A program made the translations under genes and the position numbers. 5,070 nucleotides of DNA from Syntrophomonadaceae bacterium (GTDB lineage: Bacteria; Bacillota; Syntrophomonadia; Syntrophomonadales; Syntrophomonadaceae): NCBI GenBank assembly GCA_028683995.1, contig JAQUGU010000130.1:1-5070 (forward strand), in the 5' to 3' direction. The number at the start of each line of letters is the position of its first letter. Position 1 is the first letter of the stretch. The notes beneath the pieces are model-generated. The model saw only the letters and a program-made list of their open reading frames with translations. It searched no databases and was not told the DNA's origin. Shown here one piece after another: positions 1-5,070 of the stretch.

Positions 1-989
1 CCGCAGTGCAGCTGGAAAGCATATACCTGGGCGGGGGTACTCCCAGCTTACTTAACGGGCAGCAGCTTAAGTCTATCCTGCAAACTGTTGCTAATGAGTT
101 TACCCTTTTGCCCGGTGCCGAGATTAGCCTGGAAGCCAACCCGGCTACCCTGGATAAAGCTAAGCTGGCAGAAATAGAGGAAGCGGGAATAAACCGCATA
201 TCTCTTGGGGTGCAGAGCTTTTTTGATGATGAATTAGCCCTGCTGGGGCGGATTCATAACGCCAATGCAGTTATGGAGACTATTGAACTGCTTCATGCCC
301 TGGACTGGAAAAACTTTAACCTGGATTTAATCTATGGTTTGCCGGGACAATCTCAGGACAAATGGTTACAGAGTCTTAAGCAGGCGCTGGATTGCAGCCC
401 TTCCCATTTATCCCTATACCTGCTGCAACTGGAGGAGCAAACTCCTATGGGAAAAGATGTGGCGGGTGGTCGGCTTAAGATGCTGGATGAAGATGATGAG
501 TGGTATATGTTTGACCAGGCCATGGAATACTTGGAAGGTAAGAAATTTGAGCATTATGAGATATCCAACTTCTGCCGGACCGGGTATGAGTGCCGCCATA
601 ACTTACGCTACTGGCAGGCGGAAGAGTATCTGGGTTTGGGTGCCGGGGCGGTAAGCTTTATCAACGGTAGCCGTTTTATCAATGAACCCCACCTGAAACA
701 ATACGTTGAAACATTATTGATCGGTGAACAATGGCCGGTTAAGGAATTGGAGCAAATGTCAGGACGGGAATTAATGATTGATGCTCTTATACTGGGTCTG
801 CGTTTATGTGCAGGAATTGACCTGGAACAGTTCCAACAGCGCTTCGGGGTAGATATTACCAGCGAATATAAAGAAATAATTGCGTACTATAGGAGCAGGG
901 GATTATTGAATATAGTAAATGGTCACCTTAAGTTTACTAAAGCCGGTTATTTTCTATCTAATCAGGTTTTGTGCCAGTTTATCGCCTGA
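1..989 (+). CDS. hemW: HemW heme chaperone / radical SAM protein, 5'-truncated by window edge
   Basis: This is the C-terminal ~328 residues of HemW, formerly annotated as oxygen-independent coproporphyrinogen III oxidase-like (HemN-like). HemW is a radical SAM protein that binds heme and is thought to deliver it to respiratory enzymes; it is not a true coproporphyrinogen dehydrogenase. The frame is open to the left edge. The N-terminal ~50 residues, with the CxxxCxxC iron-sulfur motif, lie outside. Visible family motifs, numbered from the GTG codon at 6, are YLGGGTPSLL (7-16), EANPAT (43-48), NRISLGVQSF (63-72), LGRIHNA (80-86), NLDLIYGLPGQS (105-116), HLSLYLLQLEEQTPM (134-148) and YEISNF (184-189). 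The HNxxYW motif (198-203, nt 597-614) is reported as characteristic of HemW and separates it from HemN. The C-terminal HemW domain is complete and ends at TGA 987-989. Its place just before hrcA is the conserved Bacillota order (as in B. subtilis lepA-hemW-hrcA). No terminator is visible after it, so read-through into hrcA is possible. Confidence 0.94.
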   Translation, partial: AVQLESIYLGGGTPSLLNGQQLKSILQTVANEFTLLPGAEISLEANPATLDKAKLAEIEEAGINRISLGVQSFFDDELALLGRIHNANAVMETIELLHALDWKNFNLDLIYGLPGQSQDKWLQSLKQALDCSPSHLSLYLLQLEEQTPMGKDVAGGRLKMLDEDDEWYMFDQAMEYLEGKKFEHYEISNFCRTGYECRHNLRYWQAEEYLGLGAGAVSFINGSRFINEPHLKQYVETLLIGEQWPVKELEQMSGRELMIDALILGLRLCAGIDLEQFQQRFGVDITSEYKEIIAYYRSRGLLNIVNGHLKFTKAGYFLSNQVLCQFIA

Positions 990-998
990 TTCAGAGGC

Positions 999-1027
999 TT
1001 GACAAAGGATAAAACAGGTGCTATTTT
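999..1027 (+). promoter_or_regulatory. Sigma-A-type promoter of the hrcA operon
   Basis: A perfect -35 hexamer TTGACA (999-1004) is followed by a 17-nt spacer and a -10 hexamer TATTTT (1022-1027, four of six matches to TATAAT). This would start transcription near 1034, just before the CIRCE operator, the usual geometry for HrcA-repressed vegetative promoters. It begins 10 nt after the hemW stop. The -35 and spacing are read directly; the -10 is imperfect and the start site is inferred. Confidence 0.75.
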
Positions 1028-1041
1028 TTAGTAAATACTGA

Positions 1042-1068
1042 TTAGCACTCAATAGGAGAGAGTGCTAA
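1042..1068. promoter_or_regulatory. CIRCE operator (HrcA binding site), perfect inverted repeat
   Basis: The sequence is TTAGCACTC, nine bases, then GAGTGCTAA. It matches the CIRCE consensus in all 18 arm positions, and the two 9-bp arms are exact inverted repeats. CIRCE is the DNA site of the HrcA repressor, which is encoded immediately downstream, so this is an autoregulated operon. The site lies about 8 nt past the predicted transcription start, where bound HrcA would block initiation or early elongation. It would also form a stem-loop in the 5' leader of the mRNA, just ahead of the hrcA SD. No second CIRCE copy occurs in the window; in particular there is none before the chaperonin, grpE or dnaK. 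Confidence 0.97.
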
Positions 1069-1073
1069 CAGGC

Positions 1074-1079
1074 AGGTGA
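1074..1079 (+). promoter_or_regulatory. Ribosome binding site deciding the hrcA start
   Basis: AGGTGA pairs with the 3' end of 16S rRNA and sits 5 nt before the ATG at 1085. An in-frame GTG at 1076 is part of this SD sequence and has no SD of its own (the bases upstream are the CIRCE arm), so the ATG is the better start. Confidence 0.7.
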
Positions 1080-1084
1080 GGATA

Positions 1085-2110
1085 ATGACACTGGATGAAA
1101 GAAAAAAATTGATTTTGGAGTCAATTATTAAGGATTACGTGGAAACAGCGGAACCAGTTGGCTCCCGGGCGGTGGTTAAAAAACACGGCCTGAAAATAAG
1201 TGCGGCTACGGTACGTAATGAAATGTCCGACCTGGAGGACATGGGTTACCTGGAACAGCCGTACACTTCGGCTGGCCGTATTCCTTCCCAGAAGGGTTTT
1301 CGCTATTATGTTGATTGCATGATGGAACAAGAGAACCTGGATGATAAAGAGACCGAGGTTTTGCTGCACCTGCTGGATGACAGCTTCCAGGAAGTGAACG
1401 ATCTGGTGCAGAAAATCGGTCATTTTCTGGCCCAAATAACTAACTATACCTCGTTTGTCATTGTTCCCTCAGTTCGCCTGAGTAAGTTTAAATATCTCCA
1501 GCTTATTCCTATTGAGCCGGGTAAGGCCCTGGTATTACTGGTTACTGACCTGGGTGTGGTTATGCATCGCAATATTGAAGTACCTCATTCAATTACCGCT
1601 CCGGAACTGGATTTAATGGGCCGCATGTTTAACCAGGTTCTGGCCGGAAAAAAAATAACAGAAATCCAGCGCAGCGACCTGCAGCAGTTAAGAGATGAAC
1701 TAAAGCAGCGGCGAAAGGTAATTGACCATGCCCTGGAAGCGATAGAGAGTCTGCTGGATAATTCCAATGAAGAAAGGGTAATCATTAGCGGAGCCCTCAA
1801 TATAATGAATGAACCCGAGTTCAAGGATGTAGACAAATTAAAAAAGATTATGGCGTTTCTGGAAGAGGAAACCCAGCTTATGGATATGTTGCCGGAATCT
1901 TTAGGTGATGAAGTTGACATAAGGATTGGGCAGGAAAACCAGGCTGAAGACTTCAAAGAACTGAGCCTGGTCTTTGCCGGATATCGCAGTCAGGGAGAAC
2001 AGGGGAAATTGGGTTTAATGGGTCCGGTCCGCATGGAGTACTGGAAGGCAGTGGGCAGCCTGGATTCAGTTCGCGAAATCATTGAAGAAATAATAAGAAA
2101 ACGCTTTTAG
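1085..2110 (+). CDS. hrcA: Heat-inducible transcription repressor HrcA
   Basis: A 341-residue HrcA of normal family length (about 340-350). HrcA dimers bind CIRCE and repress class I heat-shock operons; in studied Bacillota the repressor needs GroEL for activity, so misfolded protein load relieves repression. The N-terminal winged helix-turn-helix spans about residues 1-75. It contains YVETAEPVGSRAV (18-30), then ISAATVRNEMSDLEDMGYL (38-56), which covers the recognition helix, then QPYTSAGRIPSQKGFRYYVD (58-77), the wing and family signature. The middle and C-terminal parts form the GAF-like and inserted dimerising domains. The tail has the conserved GPVRMEYWKAVGSL (313-326). The start is ATG 1085, chosen from the SD at 1074-1079; the GTG three codons upstream is less likely. 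The gene is preceded by promoter and CIRCE and is followed after 13 nt by the chaperonin gene. No disruption is seen. Confidence 0.97.
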   Translation: MTLDERKKLILESIIKDYVETAEPVGSRAVVKKHGLKISAATVRNEMSDLEDMGYLEQPYTSAGRIPSQKGFRYYVDCMMEQENLDDKETEVLLHLLDDSFQEVNDLVQKIGHFLAQITNYTSFVIVPSVRLSKFKYLQLIPIEPGKALVLLVTDLGVVMHRNIEVPHSITAPELDLMGRMFNQVLAGKKITEIQRSDLQQLRDELKQRRKVIDHALEAIESLLDNSNEERVIISGALNIMNEPEFKDVDKLKKIMAFLEEETQLMDMLPESLGDEVDIRIGQENQAEDFKELSLVFAGYRSQGEQGKLGLMGPVRMEYWKAVGSLDSVREIIEEIIRKRF

Positions 2111-2112
2111 CC

Positions 2113-2119
2113 AGGAGGT
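2113..2119 (+). promoter_or_regulatory. Ribosome binding site of the chaperonin gene
   Basis: AGGAGGT is a near-perfect SD, 4 nt before ATG 2124 and starting 3 nt after the hrcA stop. It is the closest match to full AGGAGG among the in-operon SDs, which fits abundant expression of the chaperonin from the shared transcript. Confidence 0.8.
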
Positions 2120-2123
2120 AATT

Positions 2124-3689
2124 ATGCCGGATAAGTTCCTTGCCGGTAATCAGGAAAAAGACGATAAATTTCAAACCCTGCTAACCAACACCAGTGTAGC
2201 CAGGATTATATCTTCGACTGTGGAGGGTACTATTGGTCCCCGGGGTCTGGATATAATGATGGTGGATCGTTTTGGTGACATAGTGGTAACCAATGATGGG
2301 GTAACTATACTAAAATATATGGATGTCAGCCACCCGGTAGCCCAAATGATTATTAATGCGGCCCGCGCCCAGCAGGTGGAAGTAGGTGATGGCACCACCA
2401 CCGCTACCATAATTGCCGGGGCTTTGGTGGCTGAAGGAACTGCCCAGGTTTTAAAAGGAGTACCGGTTACCCGAATCATAGAAGGAATCAACCGCGGTAT
2501 AGAGGTGACCCTGAAAAAAATAGAAGAAACCAGCCTTAAAATCGAATCACTGGAAGATGAGAGGCTTTTTGACATTGCCTTTATTGCCGGACGGGGGCAG
2601 CGGGATTTGGCCGGGTTGGTGGTGGAAGGTGCCAGGCTGATAGGAATTGACAAACTACTGGAGGCCGATTTCAAATTTGCTGATACGGTTAATGCCCGCG
2701 AAGGCACCGAGAACCAGGTTTTCCAAGGGGTGCTGTTAAACAAGCAACCTCTGAATAAAGAGATGCCTGCTGCCATTGAAAATGTTGTCATTTTAGTTGT
2801 GGATGACGATCTGCGGCCTGAGGATTTAGACCGGGAAGCCATGAAAACCGAAGCTGGCTTCCAGTATTACCTGCAGGCTCGTCAGCAGTATGAAGAGGGT
2901 TTAACCCGGCTTGTCCAACTGGGAGTAAACCTGGTGGCAGTGGATAGAAGCATAGATAGTTTGGCCGAAGAGATACTTACCGAAGCCGGGATAATGGCCA
3001 TACAAAGGGTGTCCTCCCGGGAACTGGAAAAGCTTTGTCGGCACAGTGGAGCTCGCAAGGTGAAGGCCAGTGCTCTGAACCGGTCGGCAGAGGTCTTGAA
3101 GACTTACCTGGGTTATGCTCAGATGGCAAAAGTGGATGAAAAACTTAAGCATACCTGTATTTATGGTGGCAGGGGTGAAAAATTGGCCACCCTGATTGTA
3201 GGTGCTTCCACCGGGGAGGTTGTAGATGAAAGAGAACGCATGGCCCTGGATGCCGCATCTGCCGTACAAGCGGCCCTGAGAGGTGGTATTGTTCCTGGAG
3301 GAGGGGCTCTGGAAATTTGGCTGGCAGGCAAATTGGAGGAATTGGCCCGGGAAGCCGGCGGGATGAGTTCTTACGGCATACTTGCGTTACGAGAAGCCCT
3401 GTTAAAACCCTTTACTTGCATGGCCAGCAATTCCGGTTTTAATCCTCTGGATAAACTGGGAAACATAATCGCCGCTCAGAAGAAAAAGGGGAAGAATAGC
3501 ATATCCTTTGATGCTGACAGCGGCGAACTGGTGGATGTGTTGGACAATGGCATATTTGATCCCGCTCCGGTAAAGCGGTATGCTATAAAAACTGCAGGGG
3601 AAGTGGCTGTTGCGATATTGCGCATAAATACAGTCATTAAAATGAAGAACGATGAATTAGACTCTGACAATATAGATATCATGGAATAG
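2124..3689 (+). CDS. Archaeal-type (group II-like / bacterial group III) chaperonin, thermosome/TCP-1 family
   Basis: A 521-residue ATP-dependent protein-folding chamber subunit of the TCP-1/cpn60 superfamily, thermosome-like and not GroEL. The N-terminal equatorial half has TIGPRGLDIMMVD (36-48), VTNDGVTIL (55-63) and VEVGDGTTTA (85-94), the phosphate-binding loop. The intermediate and apical domains cover about 145-375. They include MPAAIENVVILVVDDD (214-229), a helical stretch at about 235-262 matching the built-in lid of thermosomes, and EKLCRHSGARKV (302-313). The predicted ATP-hydrolysing Asp is D376 in ERMALDAA (371-378), equivalent to GroEL D398. VPGGGALE (390-397) and DPAPVKRYAIKTAGEVAVAILRIN (split as 479-490 and 491-502) complete the C-terminal equatorial half. 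The tail is short and acidic, with no GGM repeats. The lid implies GroES is not required. Known bacterial relatives, the group III chaperonins such as that of Carboxydothermus hydrogenoformans, also lie in dnaK operons. The nucleotide-sensing loop (151-158) looks altered. The ORF is intact and its codon use does not stand out by eye. Confidence 0.95.
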   Translation: MPDKFLAGNQEKDDKFQTLLTNTSVARIISSTVEGTIGPRGLDIMMVDRFGDIVVTNDGVTILKYMDVSHPVAQMIINAARAQQVEVGDGTTTATIIAGALVAEGTAQVLKGVPVTRIIEGINRGIEVTLKKIEETSLKIESLEDERLFDIAFIAGRGQRDLAGLVVEGARLIGIDKLLEADFKFADTVNAREGTENQVFQGVLLNKQPLNKEMPAAIENVVILVVDDDLRPEDLDREAMKTEAGFQYYLQARQQYEEGLTRLVQLGVNLVAVDRSIDSLAEEILTEAGIMAIQRVSSRELEKLCRHSGARKVKASALNRSAEVLKTYLGYAQMAKVDEKLKHTCIYGGRGEKLATLIVGASTGEVVDERERMALDAASAVQAALRGGIVPGGGALEIWLAGKLEELAREAGGMSSYGILALREALLKPFTCMASNSGFNPLDKLGNIIAAQKKKGKNSISFDADSGELVDVLDNGIFDPAPVKRYAIKTAGEVAVAILRINTVIKMKNDELDSDNIDIME

Positions 3690-3696
3690 AGGTGAT
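3689..3696 (+). promoter_or_regulatory. Ribosome binding site of grpE, overlapping the chaperonin stop codon
   Basis: GAGGTGAT is an 8-base match to the anti-SD complement (GGAGGTGATC), 7 nt before ATG 3704. Its first base is the last base of the chaperonin stop TAG (3687-3689), so a ribosome terminating the chaperonin covers the grpE SD. The in-frame GTG at 3692 falls inside the SD and is therefore not a credible start. Confidence 0.8.
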
Positions 3697-3703
3697 AATA
3701 TCC

Positions 3704-4267
3704 ATGGAAAACAAGGATATACAAATGCAAGAACAATTGGAAAAGAAATGGTCCGATGAACAAAATGGAAGTGAACTGGCGGACTTGGAAAACGAAGTGG
3801 ATGAAATCACTGCCCTGAAAAATGAGTTGGAAAAGCAGCAGGAGGAAAACCAAAAACACTACGATCTCTACCTGAGATCCCTGGCAGAATTGGATAATTT
3901 CAAAAAGCGGGCAGCCCGGGATAAAGAAGAATACAGCAAATTCGCTCTGCTTCCCCTTATTCAAAAACTTTTGCCGGTAATCGATGATCTGGAAAGGGCC
4001 CTGGCTCAGTTTGGTAACAGCAAGGATCTGGAAGGCCTGAGCAAGGGTGTAGAGATGATTGCCAAAAGTCTGCTGGAAATTATAAAGAATGAAGGGGTAG
4101 AGCCGATAGAAGCTCTGGGAAAAGCTTTTGATCCCCAGTATCACCAGCCCCTGATAGTGGAGGGTAGCGATGAGCACTCCGAAAACACGGTTATTGAGGA
4201 ATTTCAGACCGGGTATATCCTTCATGGCCGGGTTATAAGGCCCAGCCTGGTGAAGGTTAGCAAATAA
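3704..4267 (+). CDS. grpE: GrpE, nucleotide exchange factor for DnaK
   Basis: A 187-residue cytoplasmic co-chaperone of normal family length. GrpE dimers open the DnaK nucleotide pocket to release ADP and so reset the substrate cycle; the long helices can act as a thermosensor. The acidic N-terminal tail (1-35) runs into a charged, heptad-like coiled coil at about 30-75, containing YLRSLAELDNFKKRAARD (56-73), a GrpE hallmark. A helical dimer region follows (LPVIDDLERAL, 90-100). The C-terminal beta domain carries the signature FDPQYHQPL (142-150), then NTVIEEFQTGYILHGRVIRP (161-180) and SLVKVSK (181-187). The start is ATG 3704, set by the SD at 3689-3696. It begins 14 nt after the chaperonin stop and ends 41 nt before dnaK, as expected for a partner made together with DnaK. 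The position usually occupied by an hrcA-grpE junction is here interrupted by the chaperonin. Confidence 0.97.
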   Translation: MENKDIQMQEQLEKKWSDEQNGSELADLENEVDEITALKNELEKQQEENQKHYDLYLRSLAELDNFKKRAARDKEEYSKFALLPLIQKLLPVIDDLERALAQFGNSKDLEGLSKGVEMIAKSLLEIIKNEGVEPIEALGKAFDPQYHQPLIVEGSDEHSENTVIEEFQTGYILHGRVIRPSLVKVSK

Positions 4268-4295
4268 GACATAGCAATTTTTTCTATATTAATCT

Positions 4296-4302
4296 GGAGG
4301 TG
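4296..4302 (+). promoter_or_regulatory. Ribosome binding site of dnaK
   Basis: GGAGGTG sits 6 nt before ATG 4309, a strong SD. It lies in the 41-nt grpE-dnaK spacer, the longest gap inside the operon. The rest of that spacer is AT-rich (a run of six T at 4278-4283, then TATATT at 4285-4290) and holds no CIRCE and no GC-rich hairpin. Confidence 0.8.
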
Positions 4303-4308
4303 TTGTAA

Positions 4309-5070
4309 ATGAGTAGGGTTGTCGGGATTGACCTGGGTACTACGAATTCCTGTATTGCTGTCATGGAAGGCAGCGAAGCGGTTGTTATTGCTAATGCCGA
4401 GGGTGAACGTACCACCCCTTCAGTAGTTGGTTTTTCTAAATCCAACGAAAGACTGGTGGGACGCATTGCCAAACGGCAGGCTGTCACTAACCCTGAGAGA
4501 ACCGTATTATCCATAAAACGAAGGATGGGTACTGACTATAAAGTTGATATTGATGGGAAAAAATATACTCCCCAGGAAATTTCATCTATGATTCTACAAA
4601 AGATGAAAACTGATGCCGAAGCTTATCTGGGCGAGAAAATAACCCAGGCAGTAATAACTGTTCCTGCCTATTTCACCGATTCCCAGCGCCAGGCTACCAA
4701 GGATGCTGGTAAAATAGCGGGTTTGGAAGTCCTGAGAATTATAAACGAGCCTACCGCAGCAGCCCTGGCTTATGGTTTGGATAAAGATGAGACCCAGACC
4801 ATTCTGGTTTTTGACCTGGGTGGAGGAACCTTTGACGTCTCCATACTGGAAATTGGAGATGGAGTATTTGAAGTAAAGGCCACCAGCGGAAATAACCGTT
4901 TAGGCGGGGACGATTTTGATGATAAAATTATCAACTGGCTGGTTGACGAGTTCAAAAAGGATAATGGAATTGATTTGCACAATGACAAGATGGCTATGCA
5001 CCGTCTGAAAGAAGCGGCAGAGAAATCCAAGCATGAGTTATCCGGGGTAATGAGTACCGATATAAATATT
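4309..5070 (+). CDS. dnaK: Hsp70 chaperone DnaK, 3'-truncated by window edge
   Basis: The first 254 residues of DnaK, covering most of the nucleotide-binding domain; the frame is open to the window end. DnaK binds exposed hydrophobic segments in an ATP cycle driven by DnaJ and GrpE. Motifs are VGIDLGTTNSCIAV (5-18, phosphate 1), GERTTPSVV (32-40), IKRRMG (69-74, with K70 equivalent to the catalytic K70 of E. coli), VITVPAYFTDSQRQATKDAG (115-134), INEPTAAALAYG (145-156, with E147 matching E. coli E171), VFDLGGGTFDVSIL (167-180, phosphate 2) and LGGDDFDD (198-205). Numbering agrees with E. coli up to K70 and is 24 lower at E147, showing the Gram-positive-type deletion. The substrate-binding domain and lid are outside. 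The start is ATG 4309 with the SD at 4296-4302. dnaJ would be expected next. Confidence 0.97.
   Translation, partial: MSRVVGIDLGTTNSCIAVMEGSEAVVIANAEGERTTPSVVGFSKSNERLVGRIAKRQAVTNPERTVLSIKRRMGTDYKVDIDGKKYTPQEISSMILQKMKTDAEAYLGEKITQAVITVPAYFTDSQRQATKDAGKIAGLEVLRIINEPTAAALAYGLDKDETQTILVFDLGGGTFDVSILEIGDGVFEVKATSGNNRLGGDDFDDKIINWLVDEFKKDNGIDLHNDKMAMHRLKEAAEKSKHELSGVMSTDINI

Larger units (their letters stand above)
999..5070 (+). other. Heat-shock operon hrcA - chaperonin - grpE - dnaK (continues beyond the window)
   Basis: One promoter with one CIRCE site precedes four co-oriented genes spaced by 13, 14 and 41 nt. None of the spacers shows an intrinsic terminator (no GC-rich hairpin followed by a T run) or a convincing internal promoter. 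The order equals the standard Bacillota hrcA-grpE-dnaK operon with an archaeal-type chaperonin gene placed between repressor and grpE. Co-transcription is inferred from layout and not shown. Confidence 0.75.

Noticed and set aside
6..989. hemW as a complete gene starting at GTG 6
   Set aside because: The frame is open to the window edge, and the first motif (YLGGGTPS) normally lies about 50-60 residues into HemW. The iron-sulfur Cys motif is missing, so GTG 6 encodes an internal Val of a truncated gene.
984..998. Possible hemW terminator (GCCT ... AGGC)
   Set aside because: The stem is only 4 bp, no T run follows, and it overlaps the hemW stop and abuts the -35 box.
1076..1084. Alternative hrcA start at GTG 1076
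   Set aside because: It lies inside the AGGTGA SD that serves ATG 1085 and has no SD of its own.
2124..3689. GroEL (group I chaperonin) as identity of the 521-residue protein
   Set aside because: The apical sequence, lid segment, C-terminal VKRYAIKTAGE motif and lack of a GGM tail are thermosome-like, and there is no groES next to it.
3692..3703. Alternative grpE start at GTG 3692
   Set aside because: The GTG is part of the GAGGTGAT SD; ATG 3704 has ideal 7-nt spacing.
3476..4225. Long minus-strand open frame (249 codons)
   Set aside because: It runs antisense over the chaperonin 3' end and grpE, both strongly supported genes, and shows no recognisable motif. It is a shadow of the coding frames, as are the other minus-strand frames under hrcA, the chaperonin and dnaK.
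4271..4290. Terminator between grpE and dnaK (ATAG ... six T ... CTAT)
   Set aside because: The only pairing is a 4-bp AT-rich stem with the T run in its loop, so this is not an intrinsic terminator.
1..5070. CRISPR arrays, insertion sequences, tRNA/rRNA genes, tandem repeats
   Set aside because: The only notable repeat is the CIRCE palindrome; coding genes occupy nearly all of the window, and no mobile or RNA-gene signature was seen.

Overview
The window is a bacterial heat-shock (dnaK-type) chaperone locus, all on the + strand. It points to a Bacillota lineage, probably an anaerobic Clostridia or Desulfotomaculia-type organism. Four things suggest this: the gene order hemW-hrcA-...-grpE-dnaK; a perfect HrcA/CIRCE operator; strong AGGAGG/AGGTGAT-type ribosome binding sites; and a DnaK that lacks the roughly 24-residue N-terminal insert seen in Gram-negative DnaK. 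The genus cannot be read from the sequence.

Layout. Positions 1-989 hold the 3' part of hemW (heme chaperone, radical SAM family), with its start outside the window. Positions 990-1084 form a compact control region: a sigma-A-like promoter (999-1027), a perfect CIRCE inverted repeat (1042-1068) and an SD sequence. Then follow hrcA (1085-2110, repressor), a 521-residue archaeal-type chaperonin of the thermosome/TCP-1 family (2124-3689), grpE (3704-4267, nucleotide exchange factor) and the first 254 codons of dnaK (4309 to the window end). The gaps downstream of hrcA are only 13, 14 and 41 nt, with no visible terminator, so hrcA-chaperonin-grpE-dnaK reads as one operon.

The outstanding feature is the chaperonin gene between hrcA and grpE. 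It encodes a group II-like protein (built-in lid, thermosome-type ATP-binding motifs, no GroEL-type GGM tail) in a bacterial dnaK operon. This matches the family described as group III, archaeal-like chaperonins in bacteria, known from Carboxydothermus hydrogenoformans and some other Bacillota, so the family itself is not new. Less common details are an apparent Lys-to-Arg change and shortening in the ATP-sensing loop, and the placing of a lid-bearing chaperonin directly under HrcA/CIRCE control.

Together the genes would make a heat- or misfolding-induced module. HrcA represses its own operon through CIRCE. When it is inactivated, the cell makes DnaK, its exchange factor GrpE and a GroES-independent folding chamber in one transcript. 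hemW is probably upstream by conserved synteny and not part of the heat-shock regulon.
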